From assembly GCA_964415865.1 (NCBI GenBank), contig CAYQBY010000005.1, positions 1-64,000 of the forward strand: a stretch of 64,000 nucleotides of DNA. Reading direction: 5' to 3'. This DNA is from Thiopontia sp964415865 (GTDB lineage: Bacteria > Pseudomonadota > Gammaproteobacteria > GCF-002020875). Below the pieces are notes generated by a model, which was given only the letters and a program-made list of their open reading frames with translations, did not search any database and was not told the DNA's origin. How positions within the stretch are numbered: position 1 is the stretch's first letter; every line of letters starts with the position of its first letter. Both the position numbers and the translations under genes were made by a program. Positions 41,739 through 49,780 of the stretch are shown here, piece by piece.

Positions 41739-42140
41739 CTAATTATCTCCAGGCCAGAAAGCCTCTTCTATCCAGTGAAACTGGTATTGATCTTTGTCGA
41801 GTGTGGCAGATACTACATCGAAACGAATTGCCCACTCTTCATATTGTGGATTGCTCTGCAGATAGTGGAGCGCAGTTCTGGAGAGTCGGTTCTGTTTTGC
41901 GGGGGTAACTGTATCGGCCCCACTGCCATAATTGCGGTTGCTACGTAAGCGCACCTCCACAAAGATGATGGCTGATTGTTCAGACCTCATAATAAGATCA
42001 ATCTCTCCCGCTCGGCAGCGATAGTTTGAGATTATGAGGGTTAATCCTCTCTGTTCCAGGAACTTGCATGCAGCCAACTCAGCATTATGGCCAACCCTGG
42101 ATGGGTTTGGAGTTTTATTTATTGGCGGTCTCTGTTTCAA
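41739..42140 (-). CDS. yraN: YraN/UPF0102 family endonuclease-like protein
   Basis: This 133-residue protein has the family signature G-H-N-A-E-L-A-A-C-K-F-L-E-Q-R-G, then N-Y-R-C-R-A-G-E-I-D-L-I and I-F-V-E-V-R, the restriction-endonuclease-like D-x(n)-E-x-K/R core. The cellular role is not established, though the fold suggests Holliday-junction or DNA nuclease activity. It is divergent from rsmI and 45 bp upstream of dolP on the minus strand, the common yraN-dolP arrangement. Confidence 0.88.
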   Translation of the reverse strand: MKQRPPINKTPNPSRVGHNAELAACKFLEQRGLTLIISNYRCRAGEIDLIMRSEQSAIIFVEVRLRSNRNYGSGADTVTPAKQNRLSRTALHYLQSNPQYEEWAIRFDVVSATLDKDQYQFHWIEEAFWPGDN

Positions 42141-42190
42141 TAGTGGTTAGCTGTCGTTGTTATCGGGATCAGGCGGAGAATTATAGGATT

Positions 42191-43012
42191 GTGAGCGGTG
42201 TACTGTATATTGTAGCGACCCCAATTGGAAATCTGGGGGATTTTTCTCCGCGTGGACAGCAGGCACTTGCGGCCGTTGATCTGATAGTTGCTGAGGATAC
42301 TCGTCATAGTCGCAATCTTCTGAACCATTTTGGTATTGATAAGCCACTTCTCTCCATGCACGAACATAATGAGGCTAATCGCGTGGATTCCCTTGTACAG
42401 AGAATGTTACAGGGGGAGTCTGTTGCACAGATAAGTGATGCAGGGACACCATTGATTAGTGATCCAGGTTATTTGTTGGCGCACAAGGCAAGGGAGGAGG
42501 GTGTAACCGTGACTACAATTCCCGGGCCCAGTGCCCCTGTTGTTGCTCTCTCTCTCTCTGGACTGCCTGTTAGTAGATTCAGTTTTGAGGGGTTTATCCC
42601 ATCGCGGGCTACTGCCAGAGAGCAATTCTTGCAAAAGCTTGCGACAGAAACCAGAACCATGATTTTTTTTGAATCTCCCAGAAGAGTGATGGATGCACTG
42701 CACTCGATGGGCAGATGTTTTGGGGAGACAAGAAGAGTTTCAGTGGCCAGGGAGTTGACCAAGCTACATGAATCAGTTCATACCGCCCCCCTGAATGAGC
42801 TGATTGAGTGGATGGGAGATGATAGCAATCGTCAGAGAGGGGAGTTTGTGTTGGTAGTTGAGGGTGCGCAGGAGTTGGAGTGTGATGAGTCAGAGGCTTA
42901 TCGGATGGTTGAGATATTGGCTCGTGAACTGCCACCTCGTAAAGCGGCAGATGTTGTGGCTGAGATTACCGGGGTGAGGAAGAATAAGCTGTACCGCTCA
43001 TTGGTTGAGTAA
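42191..43012 (+). CDS. rsmI: 16S rRNA (cytidine1402-2'-O)-methyltransferase
   Basis: RsmI methylates C1402 of 16S rRNA using SAM. The 273-residue protein has the tetrapyrrole-methylase fold with LYIVATPIGNLGDFSPR at the start, EDTRHSRNLL, ISDAGTPLISDPGY near 79-92 and IPGPSAPVVALSLSGLP. The frame is open from 42068, overlapping yraN, but GTG 42191 begins at the conserved N-terminus. It lies directly upstream of the RNase P RNA, with only 11 bp between. Confidence 0.93.
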   Translation: MSGVLYIVATPIGNLGDFSPRGQQALAAVDLIVAEDTRHSRNLLNHFGIDKPLLSMHEHNEANRVDSLVQRMLQGESVAQISDAGTPLISDPGYLLAHKAREEGVTVTTIPGPSAPVVALSLSGLPVSRFSFEGFIPSRATAREQFLQKLATETRTMIFFESPRRVMDALHSMGRCFGETRRVSVARELTKLHESVHTAPLNELIEWMGDDSNRQRGEFVLVVEGAQELECDESEAYRMVEILARELPPRKAADVVAEITGVRKNKLYRSLVE

Positions 43013-43023
43013 CGTATCATTGC

Positions 43024-43397
43024 AGGCGGAAGTCGGCCAGACAATCGCTGTGTTTTTTGAATACAGAGGAAAGTCCGGGCTCCATAGAGCGGAGTGCCAG
43101 GTAACGCCTGGGAGGTGAAAATCTGTATGGATATAAGCCTATGGATAGTGCCGCAGAAAACAGACCGCCTACGTACGAATCTCGTGCCGGCAAGGGTGAA
43201 AAGGTGCGGTAAGAGCGCACCGCACAACAGGTAACTGCTTGTGGCAGGGTAAACCCCACTTGGAGCAAGACCAAATAGGAGAGCTACAGGAGCTGCTCGC
43301 TCTGCTCTCGGGTAGGTCGCTTGAGGCACATGGTGACGTGTGTCCCAGATGAATGGTTGTCCTAGACAGAACCCGGCTTATCGGCCGACTTCCGCCT
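43024..43397 (+). ncRNA. rnpB: RNase P RNA, bacterial type A
   Basis: This is the catalytic RNA of RNase P, which matures tRNA 5' ends. The 5' AGGCGGAAGTCGGCC pairs with the 3' GGCCGACTTCCGCCT to form P1. The universal P4 strands are present as GAGGAAAGTCCGGGCTCC (near 43068-43085) and AGACAGAACCCGGCTTAT (near 43365-43382). Also seen are GTGCCAGGTAACGCC, AAGGGTGAAAAGGTGCGGTA, CCAAATAGG and GGGTAGG. rsmI-rnpB upstream of the dcw cluster is the Pseudomonas-like arrangement. Ends are good to a few bases. Confidence 0.95.
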
Positions 43398-43547
43398 CTT
43401 TATCCGATTCCCGGCTAGTTGAACTCACCATCTATTACGTGATTATGATTGTGGTTACATGGTATTTCTGATGAAGAACCTAGATCATATAGATAACAGC
43501 ATGAAATACAAAGATATCTCGTCATGATCTTTCTCCTTTAACAACAA

Positions 43548-43566
43548 TTATAACTCCCTGTTATAA
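43548..43566. promoter_or_regulatory. 7-bp inverted repeat upstream of the ftsZ promoter
   Basis: TTATAAC-tccct-GTTATAA is a perfect 7-bp inverted repeat with a 5-base centre, ending 22 bp upstream of the -35 element of the ftsZ/mra promoter. It could be an operator for a dimeric regulator or a small hairpin after rnpB. I do not recognise the binding protein. Confidence 0.35.
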
Positions 43567-43584
43567 CGTAACTTTTTCCATTTT

Positions 43585-43639
43585 TTGGTTGATATTGGAA
43601 AAAAGTGGCGTATAGTGGTTATTTGTGGGGCAAAGTGGT
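43585..43639 (+). promoter_or_regulatory. MraZ operator: six TGG elements at 10-bp spacing
   Basis: Elements of the form (G/T)TGGN begin at 43585, 43595, 43605, 43615, 43625 and 43635: TTGGT, TTGGA, GTGGC, GTGGT, GTGGG, GTGGT, with 5-base spacers. The last four match the GTGGN direct repeats bound by MraZ upstream of mraZ in E. coli; the first two are degenerate but keep the phase. The array overlaps the promoter. The gene directly downstream is ftsZ, not mraZ, and no such repeats occur in the 30 bp before mraZ. Confidence 0.8.
43589..43616 (+). promoter_or_regulatory. mra-type sigma-70 promoter in front of ftsZ
   Basis: TTGATA (43589-43594) and TATAGT (43611-43616) are 16 bp apart, giving a start site near 43623 and a leader of about 55 bases. 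The -35/-10 region is interleaved with the MraZ elements, as in the E. coli mra promoter, consistent with repression of the whole cluster. Confidence 0.65.
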
Positions 43640-43676
43640 TAACTTCCGGTGAGTGTAATATTAAAGGGGTAGCGCA

Positions 43677-44819
43677 ATGTTTGAAGAAGTAGTCGATGCA
43701 TATACAGATAATGCGATCATTCGTGTCATTGGTGTGGGAGGGGCAGGGGGCAACGCCTTGGAGCATATGGTGGAGTCAGAAATTGCGGGAGTAGAGTTTA
43801 TCTGCGCAAACACTGATGCACAGGCATTGGGAAAATCTTCTGCAGATACAGTTATTCAGATTGGATCACAAACTACCAGGGGTAGAGGTGCAGGTGCAAA
43901 GCCGACTATTGGCCGTGATTCTGCGCTGGAGGATCGTGAACGAATTCGTGAGCTGATTGATGGTACAGAGATGCTCTTTATTACTGCAGGCATGGGTGGT
44001 GGCACTGGCACAGGAGCAGCACCGGTTGTAGCAGAGGTTGCCAAGGAGATGGGTGTACTTACAGTCGCTGTGGTCACCAAGCCGTTCACCATGGAAGGCA
44101 ATAATAGAATGAAAGTTGCTCTGGAGGGTATTGATGAGCTGAGCAAGCATGTTGACTCTATCATTACGATTCCAAATGAGAAGCTAATGACGGTCTTTGG
44201 CGCAGACATGACTCTTATGGATGCATTCCGTGAGGCAGATAGTGTGCTTCGTGGAGCTGTACAGGGTATTGCCGAGCTGATCACCCGCGAGGGGATGATT
44301 AATGTGGATTTTGCTGATGTAAAAACAGTAATGTCAGAGATGGGCATGGCGATGATGGGAACAGGATCTGCCAGTGGAGAAGATCGTGCTGCCAAGGCGG
44401 CCGATGCTGCGCTGCATAGTCCGCTACTTGAGGATGTGGATCTGAGTGGGGCAAGGGGAATTCTGGTCAATGTAACATCTGGTTATGATCTGACTATGGG
44501 CCAGTTCAACGAGGTTGGTACGGCAGTTCGCCAATATGCGTCAGAGGACGCAACCATCGTGGTAGGTGCAGGTTTTGATGCTGACATGAGTGATGAAATT
44601 CGGGTCACCGTGGTTGCTACTGGACTGGGTGCGGTCACTGAGCAGAAACAGGCCCCTCAGGTAACCAAGCCAACATTGGTTGAGGCAGCAAAGCCAACAG
44701 GAACAAATAGTGAGTATGACCAACCAACTTATATTCGTGAGAAGAGTGAATCAACAGATGGTGGGTTTGATGAGGAGTTGTTTGATATTCCGGCCTTCCT
44801 GAGAGCTCAGGCTAACTGA
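43677..44819 (+). CDS. ftsZ: Cell division protein FtsZ
   Basis: FtsZ is the tubulin-like GTPase that forms the division ring. The 380-residue protein is complete: N-terminal IRVIGVGGAGGNAL, the GTP signature GGGTGTG at 107-113, the T7 catalytic loop NVDFAD at 209-214, a variable linker from about 318, and the C-terminal peptide DIPAFLRAQ that binds FtsA and ZipA. AAAGGGG sits 7-8 bases before the ATG. It normally follows ftsA at the end of the dcw cluster; here it is first, between the MraZ operator and mraZ. Nothing in the sequence suggests a degenerate copy. Whether a second ftsZ exists elsewhere cannot be told. Confidence 0.97.
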   Translation: MFEEVVDAYTDNAIIRVIGVGGAGGNALEHMVESEIAGVEFICANTDAQALGKSSADTVIQIGSQTTRGRGAGAKPTIGRDSALEDRERIRELIDGTEMLFITAGMGGGTGTGAAPVVAEVAKEMGVLTVAVVTKPFTMEGNNRMKVALEGIDELSKHVDSIITIPNEKLMTVFGADMTLMDAFREADSVLRGAVQGIAELITREGMINVDFADVKTVMSEMGMAMMGTGSASGEDRAAKAADAALHSPLLEDVDLSGARGILVNVTSGYDLTMGQFNEVGTAVRQYASEDATIVVGAGFDADMSDEIRVTVVATGLGAVTEQKQAPQVTKPTLVEAAKPTGTNSEYDQPTYIREKSESTDGGFDEELFDIPAFLRAQAN

Positions 44820-44849
44820 TTGCAGGTTGCTGTTTTCGGTTTATAGATC

Positions 44850-45293
44850 ATGTTTCGTGGTAACAAAACAGTAAGTCTCGATAACAAGGGGAGGATATCT
44901 ATACCTTCTCATTATCGAGCCAGGTTGTTGGAGTCCTCCGGAGGCACCGTTATTGTTGCCCCAAGTTTTCGTTCTTCCTCTCTTGATCTGTTTCCTCTAT
45001 ATGAGTGGGAGGAGAGAGTGGAGAACTACATCGATACTCTGGATAGCAAGAAGCAGATTCTGTTGCGGCGTGCGGTTATTGGTAGGGCGCTGGAGTGTGA
45101 AATGGATGGAAGTGGCCGTATTCTGCTTTCCCAGAAGTTACGCGATTATGCAGAACTCGAAAAGTCAGCAGTTCTGGCAGGAGTTGGCTACAAACTGGAG
45201 CTCTGGAATGAGGCTGACTGGATCGATGCCTCATTAGAAGAGGAAGGGCTTAGCAAAGAAGACCTGAGCCTGCTCGAGGATGTCTATATCTGA
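44850..45293 (+). CDS. mraZ: Transcriptional regulator MraZ
   Basis: MraZ is a DNA-binding protein made of two SpoVT/AbrB-like domains, visible as VSLDNKGRISIPSHYRARLL (about 8-27) and a second MDGSGRILLSQKLRDYAEL (about 81-99). In E. coli it represses the mra promoter by binding GTGGN repeats. The 147-residue length is normal. It lies 30 bp after ftsZ with no promoter or strong ribosome site visible in the gap, so it depends on the ftsZ transcript. Its stop overlaps rsmH by 14 bp. Confidence 0.95.
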   Translation: MFRGNKTVSLDNKGRISIPSHYRARLLESSGGTVIVAPSFRSSSLDLFPLYEWEERVENYIDTLDSKKQILLRRAVIGRALECEMDGSGRILLSQKLRDYAELEKSAVLAGVGYKLELWNEADWIDASLEEEGLSKEDLSLLEDVYI

Positions 45294-46257
45294 TAAGGGG
45301 CACCATAAGGCCGCCCACTATTCAGTTATGCTGGAGGAGGCAGTTGCCAGCCTCAATATAAAGCCCGATGGATTTTATGTGGATGCCACTTTTGGTAGAG
45401 GAGGGCATGCTGTAGAAATTCTGCAACGACTCTCACCTAAAGGGCAACTCCTGCTAATGGATCGTGATCCAACTGCTATCAAGGCAGCGGAGGAGAGATT
45501 CTCTGGAGACTCCAGAGTTTCTATTGTCCACGCCCCTTTCTCTGATCTTGAGAAGATGCTGGTGCAATGTGGAGTGCAAGATAAGATTGACGGTATCTTG
45601 CTGGACTTGGGGGTCTCTTCCCCTCAGCTTGATCAGGCGGCACGAGGCTTCAGTTTTATGCAGCAGGGGCCACTGGATATGCGCATGGATCCACAACATG
45701 GTGTAAGTGCAGCGGAGTGGATCAAGGGTGCTGCTCAGGATGAGATTGCGAATGTGCTATGGGAGTTTGGAGATGAGCGTCATTCCAGACGGATTGCCAG
45801 AGCTATTGTCCGAAAACGTGAAGAAGAGCCTATAACAACAACCATGCAACTGGCAGAGATTGTAAGGCAGGCTCTTCCCGGTCACCATAAACGCCATCCT
45901 GCAACCAAAACATTCCAAGCTGTTCGTATTTACATAAACAGAGAACTTGATGAACTCAGAGAGATGCTTGATCAGATTGTTGATCTGCTGGCAACAAGAG
46001 GACGAGTGGCCATTATCAGTTTTCACTCGCTTGAGGATAGAATGGTGAAACGATTTTTCCGCAAGTGTGAAAAAGGGGAGAGCAATCTACCTCCGGACCT
46101 GCCGATTCGTGTGGTAGAGCATCATGGGGTAATGCGAGTGATAGGAAAGGCACAATTTCCATCCCCAGAAGAGGTCACTATTAATCCACGCTCCAGAAGC
46201 GCGGTATTGAGAGTCGCAGAAAAGCTTGATCCCCAAGATGGTGGAGCAAAGAGATAG
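45280..46257 (+). CDS. rsmH: 16S rRNA (cytosine1402-N4)-methyltransferase
   Basis: RsmH (MraW) methylates the base of C1402, the same nucleotide whose ribose is methylated by RsmI about 2 kb upstream. The 325-residue protein has HYSVMLEEAVASL, the SAM motif VDATFGRGGHAVEIL, DGILLDLGVSSPQLD, and IISFHSLEDRMVKRF. Its start overlaps the end of mraZ, the usual mraZ-rsmH coupling, and ftsL starts one base after its stop. Confidence 0.97.
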   Translation: MSISDKGHHKAAHYSVMLEEAVASLNIKPDGFYVDATFGRGGHAVEILQRLSPKGQLLLMDRDPTAIKAAEERFSGDSRVSIVHAPFSDLEKMLVQCGVQDKIDGILLDLGVSSPQLDQAARGFSFMQQGPLDMRMDPQHGVSAAEWIKGAAQDEIANVLWEFGDERHSRRIARAIVRKREEEPITTTMQLAEIVRQALPGHHKRHPATKTFQAVRIYINRELDELREMLDQIVDLLATRGRVAIISFHSLEDRMVKRFFRKCEKGESNLPPDLPIRVVEHHGVMRVIGKAQFPSPEEVTINPRSRSAVLRVAEKLDPQDGGAKR

Positions 46258-46551
46258 ATGACGCGTTGGTATGAGGCAAATTTTATTATTCGTGGTGGCC
46301 TGTTGCCCCTGCTGATTGTGCTGGTTATAGGTAGTGCAATGGGGGTCATATATCTGCAGCATCGAGAGATTCAGCTCTATATACATCTACAGGGGTTGAA
46401 GAAGCAGTATGATCGAGCACTAGAGGAGCAGGGAAGACTTCGTCTGGAGGAGGCAGCATGGGGGAATCTTGCAAAAATTGAGGAACGCGCAAGAGGTGAG
46501 TTGGGCATGTCCTATCCTGAGGGAGGGCAAAGAGTGGTGATTCATCAGTGA
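46258..46551 (+). CDS. ftsL: Cell division protein FtsL
   Basis: FtsL is a small bitopic divisome protein that forms the FtsQLB complex and activates FtsWI. The 97-residue chain has a short cytoplasmic end, one membrane helix (LLPLLIVLVIGSAMGVIYL, about 15-33) and a periplasmic coiled coil (YIHLQGLKKQYDRALEEQGRL region). Sequence conservation is always low in this family; position between rsmH and ftsI and topology make the call. The stop overlaps the ftsI start. Confidence 0.9.
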   Translation: MTRWYEANFIIRGGLLPLLIVLVIGSAMGVIYLQHREIQLYIHLQGLKKQYDRALEEQGRLRLEEAAWGNLAKIEERARGELGMSYPEGGQRVVIHQ

Positions 46552-48272
46552 GACGAGGAGCAGTAACCGGCGACACAATGGTACGGCGGATAGTTGTTGG
46601 AGCACCTTTGTTGGCGGCAACTGCTGTTCTGGTATGGAGGGCGGTAATGCTTCACGTGTTGCCGCAAGAGGTCAGTGTAAAACTGCCTGGTCGAGTTACA
46701 CAACATATCGGTGAGATGGAGATTCCCGCTATCCGTGGCGAGATTGTTGACCGTAATGGTGCCGTGCTTGCGTTGAGTACCCCTGTGGTCACTGTTGGCT
46801 GTAATCCTCAAAAATTTCCAGATTCCGGAGAAACTCGAAGCAGGTTGGCAAGACTGTTGGGAGAGAGTGAGAGTTGGTTGAGTGAAAAGCTGAAGCGGCA
46901 TTCATCAAAACAGTATATTCCTCTGAAAAGACAGGTTGCACCTCATGTGCATAAGAAGATTGCGGCACTAAATATTGAGGGTATTGAATTTCGTCGAGGT
47001 GTGCGCCGGTATTATCCAGAGGGGGAGGCGATGGCATCCTTCCTCGGCTTTACCGATCAGCATGATAAGGGGCAGGAGGGGATTGAGCTGGCTTACGATG
47101 AGTGGCTTGATGGATCTCCAGATAGAGTTCAGGTAGTGAGAGATGCATCCAGAAAACCTATCGAGACGCTGGGGCTAATTGAACAGGGAGAAGAGGGTAA
47201 GCGACTCTACTTGAGTCTGGATCGCCGCTTACAGTTTCTTGCCTACAGATCTCTTGGTAAGGCAATCAGGGACCATGATGCATCATCAGGTTCAGTTGTT
47301 GTGCTGGACTCGGATCATGGAGAGGTGTTGGCGATGGTGAGTATTCCATCCTTTAACCCTAATGATCCAGCACAGCGACAAGGTGGTGCACTGCGCAATC
47401 GTGCAGTTACTGATCTGCTTGAGCCGGGCTCCACCATGAAGCCATTCACTGTGGCTGCTGCTCTTGATAGTGGTGCAGTTAATCTTGAGACGATTATTGA
47501 TACCTCTCCCGGCAGGCTGAGGATTGGTAAAAAGGTGATCAGGGAGTTTAAAAATCATAATTACAAGCAGATAAATCTGCAGACGCTGGTTCAAAAGTCC
47601 AGTAACGTCGGGTCTGCCAAGCTTGCTCTTATGATGAAGCCACAGCAGTTTTGGCGAGTGCTTGATCTGGCCGGAATCGGGGAGTTGACAGGTTCCGGTT
47701 TTCCGGGAGAGGGGACGGGAGTCCTGCGTGATTATGCAAGATGGAGAAAGGTTGACAGGGCGACCCTCTCCTATGGTTACGGCATGAATCTGACGCCACT
47801 ACAGTTAGCTAGAGCATACTCGGCAATTGCCGAAGACGGAATGATTCGTCCCGTTACTTTTTTGCATAAACGTAATCAGGAAGAGAGAGGAGGGGTGCGC
47901 AGGGTGATATCGGCAAATACAGCACAGGCTCTCCGTTTGATGATGGAGAGTGTTACTCAAAATGAGGGGACAGCACGTAGGGCAAGGGTAAGAGAGTACA
48001 GGGTTGCAGGCAAGACCGGCACAGTTGATAAGCTTGTTGGTGGAAAATATTATGATGAAGATGGAAAAGCGCTTGGGCATACAGCACTGTTTGCCGGAAT
48101 GGCGCCAGTCAATGATCCAAAAATTGTTGTGGTTGTGGTTGTGGATGACCCCAAGGGAAAAAAATATACCGGGGGCTGGGTGTCGGCCCCAGTATTTTCT
48201 GAGGTTATGGGTGGTGCATTGCGGGTGATGGGTATATCGCCAGACTCTACAGACAGTGATGAGCTCTCATGA
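46548..48272 (+). CDS. ftsI: Peptidoglycan transpeptidase FtsI (PBP3)
   Basis: FtsI cross-links septal peptidoglycan. The 574-residue protein has an N-terminal membrane anchor (about 16-37), a pedestal domain starting near RGEIVDRNG, and the penicillin-binding domain with S295-x-x-K298 (GSTMKPF), SSN at 351-353 and KTGT at 489-492. It starts at GTG within the ftsL stop. Length and motif spacing are as in E. coli PBP3. Confidence 0.96.
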   Translation: MRRGAVTGDTMVRRIVVGAPLLAATAVLVWRAVMLHVLPQEVSVKLPGRVTQHIGEMEIPAIRGEIVDRNGAVLALSTPVVTVGCNPQKFPDSGETRSRLARLLGESESWLSEKLKRHSSKQYIPLKRQVAPHVHKKIAALNIEGIEFRRGVRRYYPEGEAMASFLGFTDQHDKGQEGIELAYDEWLDGSPDRVQVVRDASRKPIETLGLIEQGEEGKRLYLSLDRRLQFLAYRSLGKAIRDHDASSGSVVVLDSDHGEVLAMVSIPSFNPNDPAQRQGGALRNRAVTDLLEPGSTMKPFTVAAALDSGAVNLETIIDTSPGRLRIGKKVIREFKNHNYKQINLQTLVQKSSNVGSAKLALMMKPQQFWRVLDLAGIGELTGSGFPGEGTGVLRDYARWRKVDRATLSYGYGMNLTPLQLARAYSAIAEDGMIRPVTFLHKRNQEERGGVRRVISANTAQALRLMMESVTQNEGTARRARVREYRVAGKTGTVDKLVGGKYYDEDGKALGHTALFAGMAPVNDPKIVVVVVVDDPKGKKYTGGWVSAPVFSEVMGGALRVMGISPDSTDSDELS

Positions 48273-49780
48273 TGTCTGGTGAGGAGAGACAGAGTTGGAG
48301 TCTGGGAGTACTGCTAAATGGCTTTGCTGTTGTGCCTCCACACCTTTCTGCGGTCGTGGTAGAAGGGATTTCTATAGATAGCCGTACAGTATCTGCTGGT
48401 GATATGTTTATTGCAATTTCTGGCACCAACAAGGATGGAGCTGACTATATTGAACAGGCTATCAGCAAGGGAGCAGTTGTGGTCTTGTTGGAGAATGGTT
48501 CTAGGGAATATCTACAAGGGGTGATGGTTGAGGATTTGAGAAGTGTGACCGGAAGGATTGCCAGCCGATTTTATGGTCATCCATCCAGTAAATTGAAAAT
48601 TGCTGCAGTGACAGGGACAGACGGCAAGAGCTCAGTTACACATTTTATTGCCTCTGCAATGGAGCAGATTGAGGGTGGAGCGTCAGTTATTGGAACACTT
48701 GGTGGGCAGTTAATGGCGGATGAGCAGGGCAGAGTTGCTACTGGCCATACCACACCCCCATCTATTGAGCTGCAGAAACTCTTTTCCCGGTTTCTGGCAT
48801 CAGGAGCAAAAAGTGTGGCACTGGAGGCCTCGTCACATGGAATAGAGCAGTCTAGGCTTTCTGGCAGTGTAATTAACAGCGCTGTATTGACGCAGGTTGG
48901 GCGAGATCACCTGGATTATCATGGCTCCATCAGCAACTATCGTGAGGTGAAGAGAGGATTGTTCTATATGCCGGATCTTGAGTCGGTCGTAGTGAATCTG
49001 GATGATGAGCTGGGGCGTGAGATTTATCTTGATCCTGCAAGAGAAGTAAAGTGTATAGGTTATGGTCTTGAGAGTGATGAGATAAAACCGGACCTTTACG
49101 GGAAAATAATAATGCAAGGTCATAAAGGGATAGCGCTAAAAATTGAGTACCAGCACGAGAGCAAGATATTGAATAGCATGCTCTATGGAAAATTTAATGC
49201 CAGTAATTTGTTAGCCTCGCTTGGTCTCTTAATCAGCTGGAAGATTTCATTTGCCAGGGCAGTTGACCTACTGGAGAGAGTGGTGCCGGTTCCTGGTCGT
49301 ATGGAGCCATTTATGGGCAACGGACCCACCATAATAGTCGATTATGCGCATACCCCCGGGGCGCTTGCTGCGGCACTGGTGGCAATACGAGAACACCTGT
49401 CTGGCGCATCAACGTCTGGAAAGATATGGGTTCTGTTTGGCTGTGGTGGTGACCGTGACAAGGGGAAACGCCAGGAGATGGGGGCAGTAGCAGAGCAGTA
49501 TGCCGATGTGGTGATATTGACCGATGATAATCCACGGGGGGAGTCGGCTGAGGAGATTGTTCAACAAATTCTTCTTGGTATGGAGCAGCCAGATCAGGTT
49601 AAGGTGATTCATGACAGGGCAGAGGCAATTCATTACAGTTATGGAGAAGCTGGTCGCGATGATATTGTATTAATCGCAGGCAAGGGACATGAGGAATATC
49701 AGCTGGTTGGGAATAAAAAGATTTCATTTAGTGATCGTACAGTGGCAGTCTCCATAACGGTAGATGGTGAGCTTTCATGA
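48269..49780 (+). CDS. murE: UDP-MurNAc-tripeptide synthetase MurE
   Basis: MurE adds meso-diaminopimelate to UDP-MurNAc-L-Ala-D-Glu. The 503-residue Mur ligase has the ATP motif TGTDGKSS near 115-122, the central H-T-T-P-P-S region, and DNPR (in TDDNPRGES near 412-420), the signature of the DAP-adding rather than Lys-adding enzymes. Its ATG overlaps the ftsI stop by four bases; murF overlaps its stop likewise. Confidence 0.96.
   Translation: MMSGEERQSWSLGVLLNGFAVVPPHLSAVVVEGISIDSRTVSAGDMFIAISGTNKDGADYIEQAISKGAVVVLLENGSREYLQGVMVEDLRSVTGRIASRFYGHPSSKLKIAAVTGTDGKSSVTHFIASAMEQIEGGASVIGTLGGQLMADEQGRVATGHTTPPSIELQKLFSRFLASGAKSVALEASSHGIEQSRLSGSVINSAVLTQVGRDHLDYHGSISNYREVKRGLFYMPDLESVVVNLDDELGREIYLDPAREVKCIGYGLESDEIKPDLYGKIIMQGHKGIALKIEYQHESKILNSMLYGKFNASNLLASLGLLISWKISFARAVDLLERVVPVPGRMEPFMGNGPTIIVDYAHTPGALAAALVAIREHLSGASTSGKIWVLFGCGGDRDKGKRQEMGAVAEQYADVVILTDDNPRGESAEEIVQQILLGMEQPDQVKVIHDRAEAIHYSYGEAGRDDIVLIAGKGHEEYQLVGNKKISFSDRTVAVSITVDGELS

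Noticed and set aside
43459..43527. 22-codon ORF between rnpB and ftsZ
   Set aside because: No ribosome site, no distinctive composition, and it lies in an AT-rich regulatory spacer.
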